A stretch of DNA of 64,000 nt from Nipponacmea schrenckii (lineage: Eukaryota; Mollusca; Gastropoda; Lottiidae). The stretch is from positions 9,796,001 to 9,860,000 of the forward strand of contig CM060202.1 of assembly GCA_030562195.1 (NCBI GenBank), given 5' to 3'. A program made the position numbers and the translations under genes. This document shows positions 33,781 through 48,655 of this stretch, one piece after another. How positions within the stretch are numbered: the first letter of the stretch is position 1; every line of letters starts with the position of its first letter. The notes below the pieces were generated by a model that saw only the letters and a program-made list of their open reading frames with translations, did no database searches and was not told the DNA's origin.

Positions 33781-34367
33781 CATAGATCTTGTCCTTGGGG
33801 TATCGTTTCACCATTTTTTACCAGTTATATCTATGTATTCATGTAACTCGATAACAGGGTAAGGGTTCTAATGTACCTTTTAATGGCCTCATGTAAAATT
33901 CTAGTACTTGTAGTAACCAATTATTAATGATTTCTATTGTATTCTTCAATGTAAATAGTACTTTAGTACGGTATAAAAAAACAATAATACCTCCTAGAAT
34001 TACTTATATTAATTTCTGAGTTGCTGGACTACAAATGGTCCAACCAACTCAGCAGCACGTGATAGTAAAAGGTTAGAATAACTGTTTGAATGATTTTGTA
34101 TATTTTCCACAACCAATTTTAATCATTTTGCTTTTGAATTTTGGTTTCAATCAGTTTGTCTTAGCAACGATAAGGGTAACTGTGTCTGTAGAGGGATTTG
34201 ATCGCGTGTCTGCTTCATGGAATGACAAGCAGAATAGCATTTACAAAAAGAACCCCCACAAAAACACACAAAAAACTCAAAATAATAGGGACCATTTAGA
34301 ACCGTACTTAATTCAAACAGTAGCGAAAATAACCAAGAAACAATTTTTTTTGTTGTAATATTAGCCC

Positions 34368-34490
34368 GTATATTCTAGTCCCATCCGGTCCCTCCGACGT
34401 GATACCGTCCTAACTTTGATTAGCTTTATCGCGATCACGTCCAAATAGCCGGAAGGACCAGATTATCGGACTACGACAATATATTCTTTT
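34368..34490. repeat. Imperfect foldback sequence, ~120 bp
   Basis: AGTCCCATCCGGTCCCTCCG on the left pairs, with gaps, with GGAAGGACCAGATTATCGGA on the right. Inside these, GACGTGAT pairs with ATCACGTC. The stretch is more GC-rich than its surroundings. It may be a small MITE; no target duplication is clear. Confidence 0.4.
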
Positions 34491-37400
34491 GACGGTCTCG
34501 AACGATGACAAAAATGAAGAGATAAGGTGAACGATAATTGACACTGGCAATGTCACCTAATTTTCATGCCCAGACACAAACACATAGAACTTTTCGTGAT
34601 CTTGACATAAAGAAAAACACTAAATGAAAAACAAAGCGTCTTTAAAGGCACATGTGTCAATTTTCTCTATTTAGCCTACAAACAAACGTCGTCTTGTACG
34701 CCTAAATCATGCTAATTGTTTTAGGTTTCATCGTTGAACGGTTAAGCCAAATAAATACGACTGTAATTTAAAATATTTAATCTCAATATTGGTTATCAAC
34801 TGGAATATTTACGTATGTCAAGATGATGATGATAAAACTCGTATTATTGTTCGCCTGAAGTGTTTGTGTAAAACAAATCTTTAAACGAAATACAATATAA
34901 TTCTCAGTCAGGGAAAGTAAGTCCTAGGTCCCTCTGAAACACAATGTATGTGAAAATAAATTTGCAATTGATTATTTTCCTTAATTTGTGAACAGAACCG
35001 TTGAAATGGATTTTGAGTGTCTTTAATAGTGTCTTATTTTGTTCAAATTTTGCCCTGTTTTTTTTAACCGTTTATAACATGTCGAATGCCTTTGCTTTCT
35101 TCCTTTTCGTAGGTCTTTTGAAGAGCTGTCTTGGAGCTTTGGTTCTAGAATTTTGCATTAGTCATATAGCGCCAAAGATTTTCAGGAAAAATTACTTCGT
35201 CATAAAATCTTATTAAAATCGTATAATGAATTATATTTTAGAATAAAACAGACATACTACGTATTGGATCAAGAAATTGTCAGTTGCAACTTGTACGTCA
35301 ATGAGCCATGAATAAAAAACCTTTATATTTTGGTAAATGGAAACTAGTGCAGTCACTATGTCGAAGATAGAAACAATGGCAATTGGTAGAATAGTTTCTA
35401 TTGTTTGATGACAGAGTCTATACATCCATGATGGATTGAAATTAATTAAAATCCGGTTGTAAAAACTCTCTAACTTCCGGAGGTTAATTAAGCAATCCAG
35501 TGAAGCCTTATCGCCTACAGACACAGCCAATTCAATTCAATAACTTAATTCGTTATTAGCGTTTCTTAAACAATCTATCTTCTTTTTCTGCATGACGTAA
35601 GATAAAAGACATTGAAACATGACGTCATGTAAATAATTAATGAATTAAAAAGAGAAAAAGTATTGTTAAAAATTGTTGATCTGCCACCAAGAATAAATAT
35701 CAAACAATTTTAACGACTTGTTAATATTTCATTACCGTCGTTATTTAAATACGAGTTGAACTCTTTAGAAACAGTTCATATCCTTTAATCTGCTCTATTA
35801 GATAATATTGAAATGGCCTGTGTTATGGATTGTATTTAGTAATCAAAAATTGTGGAGATGTGTTCTTCTGTACACATATATCTATACCTAAAGTATAAAT
35901 AAACTAACAATAGGAAGTAGGAGAACCTGTGATGTACACTGAAAAGATGAAATTAAGGCAATAATAGACCTGCTCTTTAACCTCCAATCATTCACCTTTA
36001 CTAAGCAAAAATGTTTGAGCAAGTGACGTTATCAAAGCTTGAAAACATTTCTCATAAGCTTACAATGACTCTTGTACCAACAACAGACAATAATCGTACA
36101 ACCAGTGTAGTGACCTTAGTTTAGATTTATAGAGGACCTACTAAGTTCTAATATGGGAACATTTTGCCGCATGTCACAAGCTCGTAGGCCACTTCCGGCA
36201 GGTGTAGGTATCATATTGCAATCCATTTAGCTTCAAACTGCATTCAATTGTTTCAAATCAATAAATGTCGAGATCTAGTTTCGGAAATTTGAAGTTTAAC
36301 TAATGAGGACATGAATTTATCATTCTTTCATGAATTTCAATTTTCATTTATCATGGAAACAACAGATACAAATATCAGGTCAAATATAACAGAATTCCTG
36401 ATTCGGAAAGCAATATTTTGCATCAAGACTATCATTATGATTTTTCCAAGTAACCAGCGTTCGCCAAATTACAAAATTTAATTTGAAATATGGGTTTCAG
36501 ATTCGTAAAAAGAATTAAAAAAAAGCTAATGGCGAAGAAAGTTTGATTTTTATATTACGTTTTCAGAAATAGGGCAACTTTAAAAACTTCTATTGCATTC
36601 TTACGAAAGTTGTAAGTCTTATTTCCTCTAAGGAATTTGTGTAAGTCGTTCAGGTAAAGAAAGATAAAGCATTGTAGATTTTGACCACTCTATCGCATTA
36701 TCATTCAAGCAATGTAGTTAATGCAATAGCGACATCATATGCTGTACTAACACAAGGAATCAGAATCATTCTAATAAAAATTGTAAGTATAGATCGCTAA
36801 ATACAAAATAGATTCCAGAAAAAATATCTCTTCAGTCCTTTTTAGTATTAACTTGATGGACATAAGAGATAAACTCGAATAAAAACAAAGTACACATATG
36901 GAAATAGAAAATATAACAATCTTAAAAAATCAACTTAATATAATGCCTGCTTATTTTTCTAGTAGGCCTAATCAATAAACGCAACTTACACAATCCACTT
37001 TATCCTTTTTATGTTAAGAGCACGCATTACTGATAGATATTTCATTCCAATTTATCACAGACATTTGAAAAGCGGAATGCAACAGGACAAAATAATTTAG
37101 AAGACAAACCATTTCTTTAATGTAAGAAGACAGATGAAGGGAGAAAATATTTGACTTTGAAGAATGTAGTCATGATTTGATTTGATTGTGTTTTCTCTCA
37201 TTTAAAGAACGTACCAGGAATCCTAGTCATATTTGGATATTGGTGTTGTCCGGCCCCTGATCGTTTCGTTAAAGTTATTGTATAGTGTAAGAATATTAAA
37301 TTTTACTCAACTAAAATGGTCCGACATACAAACACTCTGGAGTGAGCACCGACATTTCCTTTATTAATATCGAAATTAATCATAAATCATGAAAAATAGT

Positions 37401-40400
37401 CATTAATCATTATGATAATTTTCGAAAAACGTGCCACGTTCTAAATGAATCGCGAGTGCATCGAATAATCTGTGAATTTGGCATTCGAGTCATAAAACAA
37501 ATATGTTTCAAGTGGAATACAGACAAAGGTCAGATAAACTGAATGGTCATCCCAATTACCTTGATCAGATTATCAGTCAGTTTATGCCAGCTAGCTAGTG
37601 ATGACCAGCGCATTCAACATATAAATCACGATTGTAGTGGTCAAATGTCCAGATAGTAGCCATAAATAATGCTATTATTAGACTATTGACCATAAGCAGA
37701 CATGGTTTAACTTTTAAGATTCATCAAGACTTTGTTGTTAAGTTTAACGAAAAGGAAAAGGTAAAAAATGAAGCAGCAATATGCCACAAAGATAAAACAC
37801 TTAGATTTAGAAAGGTCCTGGTCCCATATTCTCAAAACGATTTTATCGCTAGGACTTCCTATTCTTTTAATTTTTTACATTATTTCTAGAATACGGAGTC
37901 TGGATTATTCGAACCAATGTAGTTTCTCAAGATTACTATATTTAAATTCAAACACGCAAACCTTGATTAGATCCTTTGAACACGCTTTCTAAACGCATGT
38001 TGTAACTTTCAAAATAACCACCAAAGTAGTTTACTTTATTCGGAATGTGTAGGCTTCATTCTCCATAATAACTTAACTAAACAAACAATATTTTCTCTGA
38101 CGAACAAAAGTTCAAGAACTACTCCGTATAATACGAATTCATCATTAGAGTGATTGTCACCATTAATCCAATTATTCTGTAATCCAATAAGTTTTAATGA
38201 CAACCAAATAAATATAACAGTATAAAATAAATCATTAGGCAGGGTAAGCTGGTCTCTGTAGACTTCGTTAACATTTTAGACAAAGAAATGAGAATAAAAA
38301 TGAACTAAATTGACGTTCTAAATACAATCTGAATTCCTAATTACGATCATTTGAAAAGTATTTCACTATAGATTTGATTCAAATATTTTTCTTTGTTCTA
38401 AAGCAATGCAAAGGTATATCGAAAATCCATTCCAGTGGTTACCAAATCTTTGAATTTTGAATTTGATGATTATTTATTAAAATATTACACAATAAATTTG
38501 TATGGGAAAAAATATGTTTTGGTTAGAGCAAGTCAACAAATATACAGAGAAAATCAAGTAACCTTCGCTATAATATTAACTTCTAATCTAATTATAATTT
38601 ATTCCTAAACATTATAACACTATTCAGCTTTTCAAGGCACCGAGAAAGACAAGGTCTTTTTTTATGGAAAGGCATTTTTTTAAAAATGGAATAACGCTAT
38701 CTTTAAAATAGAATCATTAATTTGTAAAATGTATCTGAAGATTCCAATAAATAAAGCTGTTTCTTCATAGATTGACTGGTTCGTCATTTCCAGAAGTTGC
38801 AGTCAATGAGTTTCATACTGGAAAACGTCTATTTATTGAGTATCAACAATTGATTGTAAATGGAGACGGCACCATCAGAATTAGAAGTACCTTGTCCACA
38901 CAAAAGAAATGTCGTCACCATTGTTAGCAACGATATTTATTAGTCTGAATCTGAACTCGGGCTACTGGCAAGTGCTCAAATTGATATTAACAAGACCATT
39001 TGGCGTCTGAAAGGTACACGTGCTTTGTTCCTTTCAGAAACTTTATGATTTGTGTTTGAATAACTTTCAAACTATTCTACTTTTTCATCAGCGAATCAAT
39101 CTTTATTAATATTGTTTCCGATTCCTAACATTTTATTGTAGATTTTTTACGGGGGCAATAAACCAAAATTCTTATCTTCATATAAGCAACATGTTATTGT
39201 GCGACTGTCAAAGATGACAAAGCAGACAAAGCATAACGTAAGATAAAGAAAATTAATGAAATATTTTCAATGGAATCATTAAGTGAAATTTCGTGCGTAC
39301 AGCTTTCTGTCACAAATTATATATACTTACTCTGTTCTGAAAATTATTGAAAGCTCAATACTTTATATTTCTTCTAATAGTATTTAAAAGGTATATTGAT
39401 TTGTGGGGGTAAAGAGAAGTAATTGAAATAAGCGCGTGAAATGATTTTCGTTACTTTTGTAACTTTTCCAAGTTTGGTATAGATGGACATTTACTTTCCA
39501 GTTCGTTAAACGATAGATTATATGAGTTCACTTTATGAAACTAGTTCCTAAAGACCGTTGAAACATTGAATTTCTGAATCGAAAGTTACCGTGGGATGTA
39601 AATGTCGCCTCTTTAAATATCAAGTATTAAAATAAATAGCCCAGTAATGGAATCTTTAAAAACATTTGATATCTTAATAAAGATTTTATCCTTTCTTTAA
39701 TAGAGTACAAGTTGAAAATGTCAGAATTAAGTGTTCGGTTTTTTTTTATTTTATGTAAAGGCTTCATTCTGTAGGTCATACCTGTTCCCGTCTCGCTAAT
39801 TGACTGTCTTTTAACCGTGTGGTACTACTTTGTTATAATAATAGCAAAAAAAAACAATATTATGAAAACCTTATAAATTATTTTGTTTTAGTGTTTAAGA
39901 AGAACCTTTTATAGATTCCAGAATACATATTTATGTACCTTCTAGTAATATCTTGTAATTTTAAAAGATTGAAAGGGAGATAATAGATATTCTAGTCATT
40001 CGACATCACAAAAATCACGCCCTCATAATTTTTTTTTTCTGGAAAGGTCATAAACAACTATTTGGACTATTTACCGCCTATGTCGACAAGGATAGAGTCT
40101 TCACCATAAACAAGGGATTTAACCACAAATCACGCCTAAGCATTAGACTAGAGTTATCAGATAGTAAAAATAACATTATAACAGTAGGTAATATGCGTAC
40201 TCTCTCCTAATGCGATTATCAAGACATTTCTTTATTTGTAAGTTTTTTGTTTATAAATGTATCCATTGTATAAACCACTTTTAGTACATATTTGTTGGAT
40301 TCTTCAAATAAACTTTTATACAATTGCGCACCATGATAATAATTGCATACGGTAAAGAACTCGCTAACTTTGATGGAGTCCGCTAAATGATTAAGTGCTT

Positions 40401-43400
40401 CAAAACGAAAAATTGTTTCTTATCATAGGTCATGATAATTCCAATACAAACACTATATATAAATAAAAATAGAATTTTTATTTCAAATTTTTATTTCAGC
40501 GTTACTGCAAGTGTTACAAGAAATATAGTAGCCAATGGAATATAGATTCAAAACACGTTTGGTAAGAACCACAAAATAAGGTAAGAACATTTTAAGCAAT
40601 CTATTTTTCTGACAATGCATAATGGTCAATTAAAATCTACTTGAGTGAGACTATTCTCTTATCAACAAGCACCATACCTCATTACCAACAATGGGTTTAG
40701 TCCTAGAGGAATATTACGTGAAAAACAACAAAAGTTCTATTTATACTGTAAATAAAAAGAAGCCACTTAACACATAATTAATCAATTCTTCAAGCTTTTT
40801 AACATTGAATCTATCACGACGCAACTTTTATCTTGCTATGTGTTTCTAAAGATGTATTTTAAAGCTATTGTTTAAAGTGTATTATAACTCGCTGGGATAT
40901 CAACAAGAGGCTCTGCAATCTCGCGATAAAATATTATTTCAATTGAAAGTTATCTAAATATTGCCCTTGATTACTTTTAAGTCCCATTAAAGGGATGCAG
41001 TTTAATAACAAGGTTCATTAGCAAAAATCGATCCTGTTATTCATTACGTTGGAATTTTAATACACTTCAGTTAAAAAGAGAAAATGGCTCACAAAAATGT
41101 TAAAAAGCAGTTTAAAACATACTGGTCTATAGTTGCACGCAGTGCTTACTATTAGGTCCGAGTTCGATATGTTATTTCAGAAAACGACAGAAATGTTAAA
41201 ACCCAAGTTAATACTTGAAGAGAAAAAAACCTGTCTATTATTTTACTTGAATACGTATAAAGATATAACAACTAACTATTGAGAATCTGTGGTCCGCGCC
41301 AAATAAACAGCAAATTATATCGAACCAGCTAACACCTGATCTGTTCGAACATCAAGAAAGTAGTATATGCCTTATTTCATAATAAAATAAGGGTTAGTTA
41401 TATAAGGTATATCAGTAAAACGGATTAACATTACATTCCTATATAGTTCGACAAAACAAAGAAAGAGATCCAAAAAAAAAAGATCTAAGCATATAACCAT
41501 TGTTCTATCAACTCAAAGAAATATTTGATTCGAACGTTTTCTGATTCACGCAGATTCGATAAACATCAGCAACTGTCCAAATTGCTCTAGGTTATTTATA
41601 TAGGAACATATATTTAAATACAAACCCACACATCTACAAACGATAGCATGTCAATATGCAGACTTGATATTTATTGAGTCAATAAGCTAGTGTTTTCTAT
41701 ATGATTTTAAAGAAACAAGCCTGCGGGACAATTTATGTACAATACACATATGACGGATGACAATGGATTATGTTTTATGTATTACCTGTGAATGCAATAT
41801 GAACACGGAAATAAAAGAATCATAAAAGAGAAGAACAAATCTATGATAATTTTCGATACTGTAGCCATTCTTTGGGATTTAACAAGAATTGTGGTGAATC
41901 CCTGTGGGAGGGCATTCAATACAGTTTATCACCCCCAAGCCAATTATTTTAAACTCTAAAAACCAAATATGTGGCATCACATACAATCTACCTTACTTAT
42001 AAAACAACCACCAAACATTGTTTTCTTTTTATTTTAATATATTTTCTTTTGTCTAAATCCAGATCCATCTGAGACTTGATTCCAATAGGGGTTTCAATAT
42101 GGCCTTGTCTACGTAAGTTCTCCTTAGATGATTGTTTTACGTCATATAGACGCTTATTTTGCATATTATTTTACCAGATCATGTGACAAATCAAATGAAA
42201 TAATGTTACGTATTGTAATTGCCTCTAGCTATTCCTATCTACACTCTGGGGTCCTAACGATTTCTGGAACTTGTGATATACAGTGTGCCAGACAAACAGC
42301 ACAATAATCACAATATTCTCTTGTGAATTATTATTACATAATGGCCTACAATATACACTTATCACTGATAAAACTTTCATATCTGAAATAACAGTTGACT
42401 TTCAGATATCAAAAATATACTCTTTATGACAGTAATTGTGTTAAGAGTTTTCCAGTCTTCAAACTTCAGTGATAATGGTCTTCCACGTATCACACAGCTC
42501 CTCTAATATCCTTTACCAAGACAACAGCGAGAAAAGCTTTCAGGAAGTCAAAGCCGTGACAAATTCCACTTCTTTGTACCAAGTATGATATTATTATAGT
42601 AATATTGTATTCGTGTGTGCCTAGGTCATTGATGATACAGATTGATTTTATACACACTACAGTAATCTTATTAACACTCTTAATATTTCTTGTCAACTTG
42701 CTAATAGTTTGACTGTCACACTACCCCACAAATGGATTATGAAACTAACCATATTTGGTGTTACTCTAAAGTGGCATTGCACAAATTGACATTGACATTC
42801 TCTACCAACTTTATCTCTGTACTAAGATGAAAAATAGTACAGATGTACATTTCGTTGAATGTTTTAGCGTAACTTCTTCATATGATCAATCAGTGTTCAA
42901 GCTATGTTCTTTCAAGAAGCCTTCTCCTTGACAGATATTTTACCACTTTACAATAATGTTCTGTAGTTCATACAATTTTGTAAGGATGGTAAACACGCGT
43001 TTACATCAAGAGCTAGAACCTTATTCTCGAAAACTTAAATAAGTTTAATGTAGATTGTAGTTTCAAGTTAACTCTTTTTAAGTTAAGTTTGCTAGAATAA
43101 AGCCCCTGATCTCTATAGTCAAGTGCTGTTATACAGTTTCCTTACAATATAATTTTGTTTCCGTCTGAACGGTTAAACTTTAGAAACCAAAACCACATGA
43201 TATTTTCATATCGCTGTAAATGGTTTAGTCAGTTAAAGTGGTCAGCATGTCTTGAGACTTGTCGGCAATGTTAATGTGTCACTTATAATTTGTTGTGGTC
43301 AATTGTAACATGATGTAAATACACTCTAGATTGATTACAGATGGTTGGCGTAACCTTTACTATGTAATATGTGTCATATTGCAACTAACCCTATGGTAGG

Positions 43401-46400
43401 GCCTACACGTTTCTGGAAAGGATATCGTTGTTTTAATTCTGTAATAGAAAACAATAGCTCCATGGGACATTTTGGGCTTTTTCAGTATTTCATATCAATG
43501 GATCAAATTATGTAGTCGGCATCTTTATATTAGTTTCTATAAGCCGCACCTATGGTACTGTGCAGCTGTACCAAAGATAAGCTACATCGTGCTGTCGAAG
43601 GCCAAACCTAGATAACAGATATAAGTTTTAAGGTGGACCTTACAATTTTGATCAGACATGAATGCCCTGAAGACTCGTTAGACAAAGCAAGGGTCACGGG
43701 AAACGGTTCAAGGTGAAATAGATCTATAATCAATAATTATTTTCTTAAAAGATTTTATAGTCGGGTTGAAATGTAATTTCAACTGCTATAGTTGTAAAGC
43801 GAAATTGAAGAAATGACTTTATCGAATAATTTGCCATATCCAAAAACGTCAAACTTAACAATGTCCAGATCGATTTGTTCACTTCATTTAACATTTAAAC
43901 AAGTAGTCTAGCTCCGGCATCTGAAGAGGTCTGAACAAGTTCTAAATAAAAGTCTAAAATGTCATTTTATTATACCAGCAATAACAAAAATCCTTTTCAG
44001 ACAATGAATAAAAGAAGCAGGTACTTGTACAGTACATTTTCAGAGAAAATGTTGCGGTTATTTAATGTTTTAACATATATCCAAGGTTCTTGCCGTTCCA
44101 AAAGAATTTTCACAAATCTGATATTCCCCATTTTACTCTATAAAAAATATACACTGATGAAGCAGAATGTTATATCCCATGTTCAGTCCAAAGAGATCAA
44201 CTACGTGTAGATGCATGTCGACGTATCGACATAAGTTGAAGGTTCCCTACAGTTGTATCGCAGGTCGACCTAAGCTAGGCTTAGTATATTGAATGATACC
44301 TGTTGCACGTGGGGTTTTTACTTGTTAGTAAACTGTAGACATATAGATGTTGAGGGTAAATATAACAAGGAATACAAGGGAGTAAATTATGGCACAATAC
44401 ACTTATTACCTTGTTATTTAAGATGTGTGTTATGACATCATTTATTCCATTGTGTTCCATGTTATAGAGATCAAGGCATTGAAATAATTAGACTAATGAA
44501 GTTTGTAGTCTGAAATCAAGTAGATTCTTCTCAGGGCGTTAATATCCATTTAACACTAACTGACGTCTAAAAGTGATATCAAGTCCCCGGGTCAAACTAT
44601 AATTCCGTGCCCTTTAAATGGAAACATTGGTGACCTACTGTACCTGTACTGTGAAAAAACAATAATGAACATGATAAATTTCTTAATTGAAATATAATCC
44701 ATTTAATTGCCTCAAACGCGTGGATGACTTTCACGCCATTCGATCACTTCTGACACACCAATTAATCAGTTTTATTTTTAACTAATCCTGTGTTGTTAAG
44801 ACATAAAATAAGACAGTGAATGGTAAACACGGCATTAATGTTTACTGTCAGCACAGTGTTCTTTCAGTTTGACGGCAACAATACTACATTGGAATACTTT
44901 CAAGTGTGGAGTATTATGTATGCGCTTACTCTTAGGTCCACGTGAAAATGAAAATGAACGCTACAGAATTCTTGTTGATTTTAAATTCTATGTAAACCAC
45001 AAAAGATCAGAGTTTAAGAAAGACTTCTGTCTGAGCTACAATGATGGAAATATGCTTATTTCACAGTTGATTAATGGTTTTACTTGAAATACAGTTCTAC
45101 TATATAAAAAAAACTAATTGAGGCATTAAAATATCAGCTCTCGGCTTTATAAAAATAAAAAAGTTTAAATGGAAAATTTGAGTGTGAAATGAGAAGTCGA
45201 TGAGATGAAGATGACTTGTAAATGACAATCAATTGTGATAACTGTCTTCAATTTATCGTTTGTTTTCAATTTTACGCTCAACTCTATCATCTGTGTTGAT
45301 TGAGAATAAGTTATTAGTTTTGTGGATCAAAATCGACTCTTTTAAATAGAAAAGCAAACCTATTTTCGCGCAGCAGCGATCATCTTACATTTATTGAATA
45401 TGATTTCATTATTTGACAAAATGAGATTTTGTTTGTACTATGGAAAGCAGATACAATTTGGAGACAATGAAATTACCCTTTTTCAATTTCTAACTGTTGA
45501 AAGATATTCAAAGAACATAGCCTGTAGCACAGAATGGAAATGAAATAAATGGAGTTTAACATCCTACTCTTTTGCACATAATGGGCTTATGAAACAGCCA
45601 ACGCCATGCAGAGTGCAAAGAGGGAAATTTTGTCAGGACATCGGCATCAGCCTACTCTTTTTTGCGATTTCGTTCTGTCTAGAAATCTTTAAAGTCCACA
45701 GAGCATACGGGACCTCGGTTCATTGTCCTACCCGAAAAAATAGATGCTTCATATTTGCATCATTGACAAGGTGAAACCGAGTAGAAAAATAGGAAATTTC
45801 ATCTGGAAGTTTCATCAGGTTAGCGATAACCCATATACATGTAACTCACTGGACCACCACAGCCCCAACATTACGATGACTCATTAAATCTTTCAATTCG
45901 AACTGAATTTAAGACACCATTGTTATGCTACACGCGTCGAAACTCGGTATCTTCCATCTATAAAATCAAGTGGTCAAGACAGAAAGACGTGTATCTTTAT
46001 AAAGCGTGCATCAAGAGTTAGGCATAAACTGGAATATATTTTCTTTTATATTTTCTGATTTATTACACGGACAGCTTTCATCGATGCATCTATTCATATA
46101 TAAATCAATTTGTTTTATAAATTATAATTTCTATCAGATATATAAAATGAAATATTTTTCTCCATATGATATGTAATTAAAGAATTATGATATATTACAA
46201 CTTCACAGATATATAGCATGGTGCTGACCATAATGCCTGGCTGGAGATAACCTTATAATTTTTCAAATACATGTATAATTATCTTCTCGATTACATTTAA
46301 CTTCTTTCATATCGTTTGAACTTTTGGTCTTCTTGCACGCATCTTGTCGCACTGCGGAACTTACCACGTCGATAGTATTGTAAACCAATGGCTTCCCACT

Positions 46401-48506
46401 TAAGTTTTTATGATCTCTGTCCCAATAGAGATATTAATATAAAAGAATAATATCCCTAAGGTACATAAGAAAGAACCTGAATTTTAAGCTGACATTAACA
46501 ATAAGCTACCATTTAACATTTTTACATTACAATTGGCATTCCATTGCTGACACAATTGCAGCATAAAACCTCTGTTTCTACAGGAGACATATTATTTGAT
46601 TGCAGTTTCGATGAGTTTCTGTATTTTAAGAAAAACTTGACATTTTGACTTGAAGGTAAATGAGACAACAAAAACTTCCAAAATTACATGAACCATGAGC
46701 TTCTACAGTCCAACATTGAAATACATAGGTCTGAAAATGTCTTTTGAATAATAGTTAACTAAAGGTATCTTTGAAACTCGATTAAGCCTGCTTTATTTAA
46801 ATGTTCTGTGTTCAAACAACATTTATTTAAAACATAAACTGGTCTGCAATCATTCATTCTTTCAAGTACTTCTTGTTTGATGTTCATAAACTTATTTTCG
46901 GCATGAACTTATTTTAAGCACAACTTTTTCATTCAGATATATATCATTACATCCCTTAAAGACATTCAATTTTCAACGAGCTAGTAACCACAGACAATAT
47001 ATTTACAATAATGATGATCGAATATAACAATTTAAAAGGGTAGATTTGCAATGAATAGCCAGTCTTTACACATTTCTCTATTGGAATGGTTGATCAAAGT
47101 GTGCATGTACTTATATACCAAATTGATTCAAACTCGTATCATCTCAACTTTTTTTATGTTGCATTACAGTGGGAAATTGTCCTAGGCATACTATTTGAAA
47201 ATTAAAAGAAAGGAAATTGAAATTGAAATACTAAGTATACTTCTGTACAAATGTTCATTGTACAAATGTTCATTGTACTTACTTTATTAATGAAGAAGAT
47301 ACATAACACAAACCAGATATATCTCTCTCTGAACTATGGGCAGCTTAAACGTGTTATATTTGTATATCTATCGTGAGCCCCAAGTCATCAAGGAATAAAG
47401 GGAACATATTATCGTATCTTAACATTTAAAATAAGAGACTTCAATTGATTAAAACGGTTGGTTGATGACACTTTATGAACACTTGTAACACATATGTAAC
47501 TGGAAGCCATTCTTCTTTCTTAAATTGTGGTGGTTTTTTTTTTCATTCTTCTAGTGCCGATTCAACGTGAGATTCCCGAGTATTAATGGGTTGAAGAATT
47601 AATACCAATAGATAAGTATTAACCTATAAAATACATCCACCAATAAACGCTATTTTTTTCCTAAGATAATTATTGATTTATATTTAAATTTTATTGAAGG
47701 ATGCACTGACAGGATCGAGTCTGATTTTACACAATTATACATGTATGCTAATATAGCCATAATTACCAACCATCCACATACGGAGCTGTCGCATTTTGAA
47801 CTCAACCTTAATAGTTGTCCCCAATGATTGACTCGGCGCATATTTGTAACCATGTTCTCGAGAAGCTATCACGACCACGCATTCAACGTTTAAGCACTCG
47901 TTGGAAGGTGTATTAAATAGTCCATTATAACCTATCAGTATCAGTTTTCAACTAAAATAGCAGAAGTCACTGAGAATTTATGTTATATTCGATGACATAT
48001 CCACTCCTTTGGTCAAAGGTGAACATTGTTCGGAGCACTCTAGTCACGATTCGCTGTATTTGTGGAAATTCTGCTTTCTTATTTTGACTCAATTCCATTT
48101 CTTCTTTAATACTTCAGCCTACTCAAAGCTTATATTAAAAAGTTTTATTACTACATTTCATATTAAATGACTGACAATTCGTGATTCTAAGACTTTCTTG
48201 TATGTGGAGAAGAAAATTTCTAATTTTATCTTTCCTGTTTTCGTCAGATAGCTTAACAGTCGTTACATTATACAATTACGTCTATAATAATAAAATCAAC
48301 TGATGAGAGTCAAAATTGATCCAAGGCATTCATTGTATTACTATTAAAAGGGATAATAGGTAAAACACAGAATGAAAATTTTAAACATGGCCAATGAGAG
48401 CTCTATTCATCAGTTATACCTGTTGCCATAAATAACCTATAAAACATAAATAAATACATGTATCCAAAAAGTAAGTAATTATCTATAAAGATGCATTTGA
48501 TTATTG
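34491..48506. other. Long AT-rich stretch without recognisable genes
   Basis: The open frames here are short, mostly lack an ATG or splice context, and resemble no family I know. No satellite array, transposase or RNA gene is evident. It is likely intergenic or long intron. Confidence 0.45.
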
Positions 48507-48530
48507 AAAAACGCTTGATTAAGCGTTTTT
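48507..48530. repeat. Perfect 10-bp stem, 4-nt loop hairpin
   Basis: AAAAACGCTT, loop GATT, AAGCGTTTTT. It looks like a bacterial terminator but sits in eukaryotic non-coding DNA, 36 bp before a scrap related to the retroelement. Confidence 0.85.
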
Positions 48531-48565
48531 AAAAAAGACTTAATTTTCTGAACTTTCCAGATTTT

Positions 48566-48655
48566 AAGGGATTCTGTTACTTCATGACACCAGGGAAGTT
48601 CACTGATGAATATATACTCATTCTTGGGAACTTTTATGTTCATGCTAAAATGCAA
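48566..48655 (+). mobile_element. Fragment related to the 3' end of the gypsy-type element
   Basis: GGGATTCTGTTACTTCATGA, CACCAGGGAAGTTCACTGAT, GAATATATACTCAT and TTTTATGTTCATGCT match, with few substitutions, the sequence at 24055-24150 (end of integrase and beyond). Similarity begins abruptly and fades after about 90 bp. Confidence 0.75.

Noticed and set aside
35001..35216. 71-codon hydrophobic plus-strand frame
   Set aside because: Start is TTG; the nearby ATG is in another frame. T-rich DNA gives hydrophobic translations by chance.
35231..35530. 99-codon hydrophobic minus-strand frame, possible membrane protein
   Set aside because: It starts at TTG, has no ATG or clear splice context, and no recognisable receptor motif.
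48507..48530. Rho-independent terminator
   Set aside because: The hairpin with T run is in eukaryotic non-coding DNA with no bacterial gene nearby.
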